64,000 nt of DNA, taken from NCBI GenBank assembly GCA_013368315.1, contig JAACJM010000092.1, positions 1-64,000 on the forward strand, read 5' to 3'. The position numbers and the translations under genes are program-made. The stretch comes from Tetrapyrgos nigripes (Eukaryota; Basidiomycota; Agaricomycetes; Agaricales; Campanellaceae). The notes under the pieces were generated by a model that was not told the origin of the DNA, ran no database searches, and saw nothing but the letters and a program-made list of their open reading frames with translations. Position 1 is the first letter of the stretch. The number at the start of each line of letters is the position of its first letter. Shown in pieces: positions 54,837-64,000 of the stretch.

Positions 54837-55920
54837 TTGCCCAACCCCTCTGTCACTGCCGTTGAGAAGAAGCCCGTACCACCGCCTACGTCATACAGCA
54901 GCTCCAGACGTTCTTCCACACACGAACTTTCTCTTCTCACTTCCTATATCACGCTTTTAGATAGCGAAGACGATTCGGACACCCCTTCCCCTTCTTCTGG
55001 CGAAACCTCTTCACCCTCCCAACACGCTTACGCGGTCAGGTCAGCTCCGCCCCCATTTTCTGGCGCGGAACAGAGCATCATATGCACTACTGCAACCTAG
55101 AAGAATACGAGAAAGACTGACGCCGAGGGAGTATGTGCTCAAGTGTTGAGTTCTGACTCCAATGCCGACACTCCAGAGGTTCGCTATTCTACAAACCAGG
55201 CGTCAACCACTGGACCTCCTGGACTTCCTCTGGCTCCTTCATAAACACCACCCTCCGCAGTGCCTAATGAGCCTTACTGGATTCGCTACCTTTACAAAGA
55301 AGCCAAGATCCGCAATCGTTATAACCCAGCTACCGGGCAGCTATTGCAAATCTGGCTGTCCAGCTCGTCCTCGGAGACGAGAAAATTGGGCGCCCCGTGT
55401 GGACAGAAAACGACTTCTATGCACTCGTGCAATAAATTTTCTGGGTTGCGTCCAGAGAGGGTACATTTGACGAGGAGAGGGATACGATAATGGTTTGAAG
55501 CGGTATGCGAACACATCATTCCAGGGTCGCTGGAACGCTATGGTGAGTAACCGTTATTCCCGTGGACTTCTTTCTGACTATTTCGTTTTTCTTTTCCCTT
55601 TCTCTGTCAGGATAATCCATAGTCTCTCCGTAACCCTCTCAGCGACAGGGAAACCCACATCGTCTGCGGACTCAACCTCGCAAATTTCATAGGATATCTC
55701 TAGTACAACCTCCAGGTCATCCCTTCAGAAACCCTCGCCGCCTGTTACTACACTCTCCTCGATCAACTCAGCTCTGTAGAGCACGTCATTACCCTCATGC
55801 TAAAAATGCTTGTCTCTTCCCAAGTTAGCTTCGCTGACCCTCAGCTCGGGAATAACCTGAAAAAGGAGTTTAAGGCTACTCTCCTCCAGGTGTTTAGCGT
55901 TTGTGGATCGAGTCATAGAT
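54837..55920 (+). pseudogene. Unrecognised degraded gene
   Basis: A chain of coding-like pieces in shifting frames: a Pro/Ser-rich start (54837-55095), NEPYWIRYLYKEAKIRNRYN (55267), LVLGDEKIGRPVWTENDFYA (55363), EAVCEHIIPGSLERYG ending at an intron (55499-55550; acceptor about 55610), LRNPLSDRETHIVCGLNLAN (55626), LQVIPSETLAACYYTLLDQL (55710) and EKEFKATLLQVF-like helices (55870). Stops lie between the pieces. It looks like one host gene with several mutations. I do not recognise the family. Confidence 0.4.
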
Positions 55921-56969
55921 AATAGTTTGCGTGAGGGTAATTTCTCTCACCTAACTCTCGGACTTGTACTTGGATGAGGGTTTTTGAACGTAGACCGTAC
56001 TTGACTCGGGTTCGGACTTGGACACAGACTCGGACATAGACATAGACCTGAACTCAAGGATTATTCGCTTGGACTTGGACTGTGTACAACATGGACTTCT
56101 ACTCTTTCCGCCTTCCCCTTCCCTCCTTATGTCCCCAGACTAGAGTACGCTTCGGCATTCACATCTCTAGAGTCTACCTACGTTTCTCCCAAACTCCATC
56201 AACCTACTACAGACCAGACCCAGACCCAGACGTCTCCTGATCCATAACCTACCCTACCCTACCTCCATCCCCCCGCTGCGTACGGCAATGCAATTTGCTC
56301 AGTTCCCAGTTGCTGGGGCAGTGGGGCAGCGGTGCCCTAGCCATATTCTATATTGTCATGGTCCGACGTCACTGAAAATAAAGAGACTCCAGACTTCCGT
56401 TTTCCATTTTCTAAATTGTCTCCCTCAGCATGATACATATATGATATGACTTTTTCTTTTTACCACAACGCCACGACGACTTTTTACTTTTTACTAGGCG
56501 GCCGTAGAGTCATATTCATATTGAGCTGCTCTTCGGAAGGGGGAAGGGGGCAGGTCCTTAGCGTGTCTGCTGGGTGGACTGACTTTTTTTTTTCGTGCGT
56601 TGGATGTCTTGCGTTGGATCTGCGTGCGTTCTCTAGTTCCTATATCCTACTAGTATCCTGTATCCTACTGGCAATAATCAATTTGCAGTCAATAGTGCCA
56701 CAGCTCAGACCAATAAGTACCATCGTCCTAAGTCTTGCACCTCCATACCTCCGAGTCCATAAGTATAATGCCCATGACGATGGCTATCATGTGTGAAGTC
56801 TACGACCCCAACCCCAACCCAGACAGCGAGCCCGATAACGACAAACACGACCCGCTGGATGTTGACGAAGAAAATGAGCGGATCAGCACTATCCGGCTAA
56901 AACTCCTTTTTCAATGTTCGTACAAGAGACACCATCGTGTACAAGAATATTCATTGCCCAGTCCATGGA
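55921..56969. other. No clear gene; GGACTTGGAC-type low complexity
   Basis: 55960-56085 is rich in GGACTTGGAC/GGACTCGGAC imperfect repeats. A short frame 56768-56965 (CEVYDPNPNPDSEPDNDKHD) is interrupted by the hAT-like terminus and could be a small truncated gene. Confidence 0.35.
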
Positions 56970-59900
56970 TAGGGCTGCACGGGGCCATACTATTTTGTAC
57001 CGGGAACCTGGCCACACTGGGAAGCTGGCCACTTGCTGAATATCTCTAGAATTAAGATAGTTTGGATAAGTTTTATAGGATCAAAGTAGAGTACTAAATG
57101 GTCATTGCTCACACACCAAAGCTCATTCGGAGGCAGGTAGCGGACGTCGAGACATCGGCAAAGTTTGGCATGAAATGATGGGAATTACGCAAAATCCTTA
57201 GGTAAGCAACCACCCATGATATGGTCATCGGGTCATATCTCCACCTTTTCTGCGTCGCTGACGTCGATTTTGTGCTTCTTTTGCTCGCTCATGTCTGTGC
57301 TCCCTTTGCGATCACCCCATTTGCCCACTCATATGCTCCCTCGTCTTATAGGTCTGTTTTAGCTTGAAGACTGCTTGTCTGACTAGGTGCTTAACACATC
57401 ACCTTGTACTTCGTATGCTGACCTCAGATGATTTCAGATTGCAACAAAACTTTGTGGTCTCAGTCTTGACGTCTTCTTTGGTGCGTCGCTGCATGTTTTT
57501 CATTTTTAATGTTTTTTTCTGATGGTCGAGCAGGCTCCATTCCTCGGCAATACCTTATGTGTAAGCGCTGAGCAAGGAAGGTCTGGGATGGAAATGATTG
57601 ATTTGACGGACCAATGGGTACTAGAAGTGCGTAACCTTACCTTCAACCTTCCTTACTGAGCATGACTCATGGTGATTGTCTTGCAGACATTTTGCCCAGG
57701 CGACGTCGACACCGGAACATTTTGTCCCAAAACATCACCTTCTTTCTGTTGACCCTTAGCACGAATTCGCCAGCTGTAACATCCAAGTAGCGTAATAGAC
57801 TACATTTACATGCTCTTCTATGGTCTTTTGAAATGGAGAGTGATCTCGCCATCGTTATTTAGGTTTCCGCTCCTGTCTCCTATTTTTTTTGTCCCCATGC
57901 CGCCTACTGAATCAGCTCTTGACCTCGATCCCTTTGATGACTCTCTTAGCCAGGAAGAACGAATGGACCATGCTATTCAAGCCATCAAGGAAAACCCCAA
58001 ACGGTCCCAGTGTGCCGTTGCGAAATTTTACCAAGTACCAAGAGCTACACTTGGCACTCGTCTCAAAGGGGTCAAGCCACGCGCTGAAGCTCATGAGTAC
58101 CAACAGAACCTCTCTAATGCTCAGGAAAGGGTCATGGTGGAATGGGTGAAGGTCAGAGCTCGACGAGGTGTCCCTATGTCACTTGCTCTATTGGGTAGCT
58201 ACGCCGCACATCTATGTGGTCGAGAATTGGGAGCAACGTGGCCACGGCGCTTCCTCGACCGTCACCGTGACCTCAAACTCAAGCTTACGCAGTCACTGGA
58301 GGCATGCAGGGCAAAGGCACTCAATTCGAAAAATGTCAACGATCATTTTGATTTGCTCGAATCCGTCATCGCTGATTACAATATCGAACTGGAGCACATA
58401 TGGAATATGGATGAAAAGGGGATTCAGTTGGGCATTGGGAAGAGAATGACTGCTTTGGTTGATCGTGATCAGAAGTCGGTGTACTCTGTCCAGAGCGGGA
58501 ACCGCGACTTGATCACTATTGTTGAGGCTGTGTCTGCTACTGGGAGAGCGCTACATTCCTCGTTCATTCACCCAGGCATGAAACGAGATCTTAGGTGGGC
58601 CGAGAACAATCCTGACAATGCAAGGTGAGCACTTGAGCCTTCGTCAAATGTCCATCTTTTCACTTGTATCAAAACCCTTTTTCAGCATCTCCATCTCACC
58701 CAATGGTTGGACCGACCAAGAGCTTGGGTCGTTGTGGCTGGAAAAGGATTTTGAACCCAATACCAGACCTGATCCTGCACTTGAACGTCAAACCAAATGG
58801 CGCCTCCTCATCCTTGATGGTCACAACTCTCATTGTACATTTCGCTTCTGCAATTTTGCTGAAGAGCATCAGATTGTCATCATTTGCTTACCACCCCATA
58901 CTACGCATGCCTTGCAGCCATGCGATGTCGGAGTTTTTGGCCCACTAGCTGTAAAATGGAAGTCTTTAATCACCAGTTTAGGTGAGTATAGTTTATTGTG
59001 CTCTTGTTAAAATGTATTCCGACAGTCAACTTTTCAGGCCATCGATCTATTGATATTGATAAATACAACTTGCTCTTCTACTATGCAACAGCGCGTGGAG
59101 GTGCCTTCCGGATGTCTACAATTGTTTCTTCATTTGCCAAGTGCGGTATCCACCCCTTGAATCGCTTCATCATTCCCCCGGAAATGTACGAACCATCAAA
59201 AATCACAACTACGAAATCGGCTCTACCTATTGCACCACGCTTCCCGACATTTCTGACCCCAGTACTTGACCCAAGTCCATCCTCTGCCTCGGATGATCCT
59301 TCCGAAGATTTGGCACTCACAGTGACCGGACTTCGGTTGGAGTTGCCGAAGAAGTCGCGAAGCAATGCAACCCGTGAAACGTTGCAGGCGGAGAATGAGG
59401 AGCTTCGTTCGCTAATGGAGAAATGTGTTGAGGGGATGTCGGAGATGTATGTGCATATGAAGTTGATGGACATCGAGAATGCCAATCTTCGAAAACGGGC
59501 ATTTGAGCGGACCACTAAGAAGAAGGCTGTGTATTTTGAAGGGGCCCGTTTGATGACATCATTAGAGATGCTGGATGCGCTGGCTCGGAGTCGATGGGGT
59601 GCATTGATGAAGGATGTCCTTAAGGAAATGCAACCTCGTTTCAAGGAAATCAAGAACCGCTACAAAGCTTATGAGAAGAAACTAGAAGATATGCAAAAGG
59701 CTGCTGACAAACAGAAGGCTAAGGAGAAAAAGGAACTTGAGCGCGCAGAAAAGAAGGCAGAGAAGGCAAAACTGGCTGCAGAAGAAAAAGAGCGAAAGAG
59801 GTTAGAGAGAGAGAGAATCAAGGAAGCAAAGCGACTAGAGAAAGAAGGTGCAGTTGCACAGATTAGTGTGGGCCGGCGCCGTGGACAGGGTCGAGGTAGA

Positions 59901-61699
59901 GGTAGAGGAGCAAGAGGTTGTGGACGCGGAAGAGGCAGGGGTGGTGGTGGCCCATCAATCAGTATTTCTGATGACGGCGAGAAATTTGATTTGGAATCTG
60001 CTGATGATGCCGACACAGATTCCTCCTCTTCATCATCCTCCATTACACCCATTGCAGCTGTGCCATGTCCAAAACCAAGGCCCAAACCAGTGCTACAGAA
60101 GACTAACACCAACAGCGTACCCAAGCAACTTAGTGGGAATGACAGTGATGTCCCAGAGGACGAATGCATTATAGCCAGCATTCTCGGGCATCAATGGTCA
60201 TGGGGTGTGTTGGTGTTTGAGGTAGCATGGGAGGATGGTGATGTTACATGGCAGAACTTGGAGAGCGTTGATGATTGTTTGGCTTTGGATGTGTATTTGC
60301 AGAAGCGAGGTGTCGAGAGACCACAGGATTTGGTATGAAACAACTTGCATGTTTAGTATATGTACGGGGGTACAAAGATATGTGAATGAACTACTCTTTA
60401 GATGATTTGTTGCTATCAGAGGGCTGAACATTAGCAGTTGAGGAGAGGGAACTGTCTGAAAGAGTACATACCTGATATCAGACTTTCCAATAATTCCAAC
60501 CTCCCTATCCATTCCCTGTTTCATGCAGCCACCCATGACTAGTCTCCATGCTCTCCGATACAGTTAATATTGATCCAGGCTTGTAGCTTCGTTCCGAACT
60601 GTCTACTGGCTTGTTAGTGGTAGGAAAGGGGCAGAAAAGGACAAAATCTTGGGTTTATAGGCAGTTTCGGCAACGAAAAAGACTCCAAATAGGTCAAGCT
60701 ACCTTGCTAGCACAGCTGTGGGTGACAGACAACCCAAATGAAGGACAGTAACGCGAATATAGGACGAGGACGGATGACGCTGTTGACGCGGACTAGCTGC
60801 TTAAAAACTTTCTCACGCATGGCCAGCTTGTCAGTTTTGGCAGGAAAATATTCACTGAGCTTGCACTTACATCAGGAAAAATCCCATACTCATAATACTG
60901 ATAGCCAAGATGCTACACTATCTATTGGTGCCCTAATTGTGGCTTCACCACATTTCTGTCAAGAGAAATCGTCAAAATACGTTATGGTGGCCAGGTTCCC
61001 GGTACAAAATAGTACCTGTACGGCTTCGACGGGTACGGTTGTACGGGTGTCATAACCGTACTGTCGAGCCTCGAGAACTTGCTTGATACGGTACAGGTAG
61101 ACCCGTAATTGCCTGTATGGATACGGCTTATACAACTGTATATACGAGATTGTATCTATACTTGGATATTTTCGGAGTAAGTACTTTCCAAAATTGCACT
61201 TACACGGTCAGATGTGCCTCCACAATTCTCTGTTGCCATTCACCTACCAATTTTGAAGACCAAGCGATGACCGACCAAGGATTGATGGCGCCTTCAATTC
61301 TTCTTTGTTGACATGTTGAGATGATAAACAGTGCTATGAAGGTTGCAAAAGGCTGCGAAGATGCCTTTGACTTGCAATGCGAGTCCTTGCAGGTATTAGC
61401 TAGCCCAAAAAAGCTGAAATATGTTTTAGAGTGCTAAATTTTCAACAATCATTAGAGATTTTACAGAAAAACCCATATATATGGGTCGTATACCGTAAAA
61501 TTTCCCGTACCCGTGCCGTCGCAAGTCCCAGAAGTGGATTGTGCGGAACGGTTACGGATGCACCCATACCTGTACAATATACGGTCGTAACCGTATACAG
61601 ATACAGTGAACCAAGGGGGAGGCTGGCTGAATATCTGGCACATTAGGTAGGGGGGGAGGGGGGGGGTTAGCCACCTCCCCCTTGCGGTGAACAGCCCTA
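56970..61699. mobile_element. hAT-like termini enclosing a pogo-type gene
   Basis: Left end TAGGGCTGCACGG (56970) and right end (inverted) TAGGGCTGTTCACCG (61699) share the first eight bases and the hAT-style TAGGG start. The flanks are tccatgga and tcatggaa, a duplication that would be exact if one C had been lost on the right. An inner inverted repeat (56983-57016 against about 60989-61022, GGCCAGGTTCCCGGTAC...) brackets the transposase gene. TACGGG-type subterminal motifs crowd 61010-61620. Either a pogo element landed in a hAT element, or two hAT pieces flank it. The right end is probable, the unit as a whole less so. Confidence 0.55.
57897..60338 (+). CDS. pogo-type DDE_1 transposase with chromo-like tail, apparently intact
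   Basis: Three exons (57897-58624, 58686-58981, 59038-60338; both introns GT-AG) total 2325 nt, an exact multiple of three, giving 774 residues. Features are a Psq-type HTH (IKENPKRSQCAVAKFYQVPR, then ATLGTRLKG), a CENP-B HTH region (RELGATWPRRFLDRHRDLKL), and the DDD core. D1 is in HIWNMDEKGIQLG, D2 in LLILDGHNSH and D3 in ALQPCDVGVFGPL, with SPNGWTDQELGSLWLEKDFE between D1 and D2. A long charged coiled coil follows (about residues 440-620), then an Arg/Gly-rich patch (GRRRGQGRGRGRGARGCGRG), a Ser-rich acidic stretch, and a C-terminal chromo-like fold (VLVFEVAWEDGDVTWQNLES). It would excise and insert DNA at TA sites. All catalytic residues are present, unlike the copy at 8.3-10.9 kb. An upstream ATG at 57810 is in frame; I prefer 57897. 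Confidence 0.9.
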
Positions 61700-61871
61700 T
61701 CATGGAAAAGTCAACTCCAGCGCCTTGCCAGCGCCTCATGCCAAATCACATGATCAAGACAGATGTTTGACTTTTGCGAAGAACCATCAATCCTTTTGAA
61801 TTGCAAGTCATGTGCACTTGACTCTTTTGCTGCTGCTTTGCCTGTAACCACATCGTTGGTTGGAAGTCGCA
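60339..61871. other. Transposon ends and spacer, no gene
   Basis: 60339-61000 is the 3' flank of the pogo-type gene without recognised motifs. 61000-61699 is TACGGG-rich hAT-like end, including a G run (61650-61668). 61700-61871 leads to the NACHT gene start. Confidence 0.4.
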
Positions 61872-62063
61872 ATGGACATTAGTAAACTTCTGAATCCAAG
61901 GGAACTGGAAGTTGGGTGTGTAAACTTGTTGCGTTTGCTGAGGGCATTTTTCTTAACTCATTTGTTTATTATGATTACAGACCAATGGACATTAGCAGAC
62001 TTCTGAATCCAAGCGAACTGGAAGTTGGGTATGTAAACTTATTGGCAGTTGCTGAGGGCATTT
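61872..62063 (+). repeat. 113-bp tandem duplication of a coding exon
   Basis: ATGGACATTAGTAAACTTCT at 61872 and ATGGACATTAGCAGACTTCT at 61985 begin near-identical units that each include an exon end (GAACTGGAAGTTGG) plus GTGTGTAAAC or GTATGTAAAC and part of the following intron. Confidence 0.85.
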
Positions 62064-64000
62064 TACTAATTTGTATATGATGAATTTTATAGACCACCTG
62101 GAGGCGGAAATCCCATGGCAGGAAATAGGGAGATCAGGTTTGTAAATTGTTTATTGTTTTAATGGAAAGAAATGATTCAGAAAATCACCAATTTCAAGTT
62201 TTTTCCCAAATGCTTCATACAGCAATTTCCACGGAAATACTTTTACTGCTGTAGGCCATGATCAGAACATTCAGAATCACTATGGGCCACAGATTGTTCA
62301 AAATATCAACTATGCACAACAGATTTCTCAAGATATCAGGCAGAATGATCTCATTCGCAATATGCCAAGAGCCAAAAATGCCCTTTATGATGCTAATGAT
62401 GGCAAAGGACAAACCAGAAATGCTTGCACTGAAGGAACCAGAACAGAAATTCTCAGTGCAATTGTGAACTGGGCAATGGGCAATTCCAGAATCCAAACCC
62501 TGGGCTATTGGATTTGTGGAATGGCAGGGACAGGCAAAAGCACCATTGCAATGTCTGTCTGTATTGAGCTGGAAAAACAGAATTTGCTTGGTGCCACATT
62601 CTTCTGCACTTGACAAATTCCAGAGTGCAGAGATCACAGCCTGATTATTCCCACTATTGCATACCAGCTGGCATATCATTTGCAAGCATTTGGAGAAGCA
62701 CTTGTGGAGATTCTCAGAAAAGAACCAGACTTGTTTTCCAAGCCACCTTCTATTCAGCTTGACCTTCTTCTCATCAATCCTTGGATTAAAATAGCCAGAA
62801 CAAATATGCAAACTGTAGTAGTGGTCATTGATGCACTGGATGAATGTGAAAACATCTCATCAGTTCTTAGTGCTTTGATACCTGCTATTCACAATCAAAT
62901 GATGCCTGGATTGAAGTTTCTGTTCACTAGTAGGCCTGAAGGATATATACAAAACCATTTGAGGATAGATAGACCTCTATCCTATGGTTCTCAAGTTGAT
63001 GGAATATTTTTGCATAATGTGGAGGAAAGTGTGGTAAAAGCAGATATCATGAAGTTCATAAGTCAAGAGTTCAAAGAATTGATGATTGCAGAGAAGGATA
63101 CTTATATCAAAGAACTTGCTGAAAGATCTGGCAAATTATTTATTTATGCTGCTACTATGGTTAGGTTTATCCTTGCATTCCCTGGGTTAGTCAGATCCAG
63201 ACTGATAGAAGTACTCAGTCAAACAACCTCTGGAAAGCATCAGACTCAAATCTTGGATGATTTGTATAGTACTGTCATCAAGGCAGCAATTCCCAGTGAC
63301 AACCTTTCTTTGGAAGAGACTGGAAACTATCTGAAAGTCCTTCATACCATAATCTCAGTAGGAAGGCCAGTTTCTTGTCTAATCTGCTTGAGTTAGAGTT
63401 AATGATGGTTCAGGAATTTGTTAAAGATCTCCAATCTGTCCTCTATATTGGCAACTCTAATACATTTTCCACACATCATTTAGGGACCACATTCTCACTG
63501 AGACTCGTACGGAACCTCTCTATGCCTGCAAGCCACTGGAACATCATACTTTGTTAAGCAGAAGATGCTTCAATACATTGACGAAGCTCAAGTTTAACAT
63601 ATGTGATCTGCCATCTTCTTTCCTGGCTGCCAAAGATGTACCTGGAATAGAACAAAAATTGCAGAATATTGATGATACTTTGAGATATGCTTGTAACTAC
63701 TGGGGATATCATCTTAGTCAATCAGACATGGACGTTGGAATAGTCAGCCAAGTGAAAAGCTTTGTTGAAGAGAAATTGATGTTTTGGATTGAAGCAATGA
63801 ACCTGATTGGAGATTTGTTGAATTGTAGTGAGATTATATTGTCTTTGGAAAAGGTATGAGGATATTTGCCACTATTGACTCATGACACTGATCTCAAATT
63901 AACCTCTACCTAGGTTGCAATTGGCTTTGAAAACATCACAAAAGTAATCTGGGACATACAAAATTTTCTGACATATATTGGAAGTAGTGATGTAAAGGGA
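61872..64000 (+). pseudogene. NACHT-domain NTPase (NLR-like), runs off the window
   Basis: Short exons MDISKLLNPRELEVG, its duplicate, and PPGGGNPMAGNREIR lead to an Asn/Gln-rich stretch (NFHGNTFTAVGHDQNIQNHY, 62221) and LYDANDGKGQTRNACTEGTR. The NACHT domain follows: Walker A GMAGTGKST (62519-62545) and Walker B VVVVIDALDEC (62815-62847), then FLFTSRPEGYIQNHL. An in-frame TGA at 62611 (FFCT*QIPECRD; family has Arg) would truncate the protein just after Walker A. A frame change near 63390 leads to FHTSFRDHIL and RTEPLYACKPLEHHTLLS, then ICDLPSSFL and KLMFWIEAMNLIG, the usual winged/helical region after NACHT. Sensor repeats would lie beyond 64000. These proteins are thought to act in nonself recognition. 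Unless the stop is edited or an error, this copy is dead. Confidence 0.8.

Noticed and set aside
59081..59653. 190-codon minus-strand frame
   Set aside because: Antisense to exon 3 of the intact pogo-type transposase, which has matching motifs and splice sites.

Overview
The window looks like nuclear DNA of an agaricomycete (mushroom-forming) basidiomycete. Genes have many short GT-AG introns (about 50-65 nt). Recognisable families are typical of that group: a DUF6533 seven-helix protein, F-box/LRR proteins, DUF202 proteins, NACHT NTPase, P450s, chromodomain Ty3/gypsy elements, pogo-type transposons and a GCM/WRKY-like zinc-finger transposase family. No cellular gene names are certain enough to give a species.

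Layout. Positions 1-32.6 kb are AT-rich and almost entirely dead genes and transposons. A decayed cytochrome P450 (2.4-4.8 kb, minus) is followed by a large DNA transposon of the GCM zinc-finger family. Its 5' half is at 5.9-7.5 kb and its 3' half at 26.2-27.2 kb, framed by inverted arrays of a TGTAAGTCCA-like decamer (5.4 kb, and 27.1-28.2 kb). That transposon was split by a pogo-like element (8.3-10.9 kb, minus, with a convergent small gene at 7.6-8.3 kb) and by a 14.9-kb Ty3/gypsy chromovirus (11283-26209, plus). The latter is itself split by a second, younger chromovirus (13817-20900, minus). Both chromoviruses have exact 5-bp target duplications (gtggt, cccag). Both carry an extra tryptophan/glycine-rich ORF between pol and the 3' LTR, which is the most interesting unexplained feature here. 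Remnants of a second P450 (28.4-28.6 kb) and a short-chain dehydrogenase (29.8-30.2 kb) precede a 2.5-kb hAT element (30166-32639, TSD ggtgtggg) that contains a nested 614-bp hAT MITE (TSD cccataat).

From 32.6 kb the sequence is richer in GC and in working genes: a broken FIST-domain gene carrying a 360-bp hAT MITE (TSD gctctcaa), a DUF6533 membrane protein, tRNA-Glu(UUC), an intact short-chain dehydrogenase, an intact F-box/LRR protein, a small Brl1/Brr6-like nuclear-envelope protein, two DUF202 membrane proteins in opposite orientation, two diverged F-box paralogues, and a secreted rhamnogalacturonan-acetylesterase-like GDSL hydrolase. Another hAT MITE lies at 51481-52131 (TSD gccatcag). 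An apparently intact pogo-type transposase gene with a complete DDD triad and a chromo-like tail (57897-60338) sits inside hAT-like termini (56970-61699). The window ends in a NACHT NTPase gene with an internal stop, running off the edge.

Across the broken genes and both retroelements the in-frame stops are nearly all TGA where the family has arginine, i.e. CGA to TGA. That points to CpG methylation and deamination (or a RIP-like process) acting on this region.
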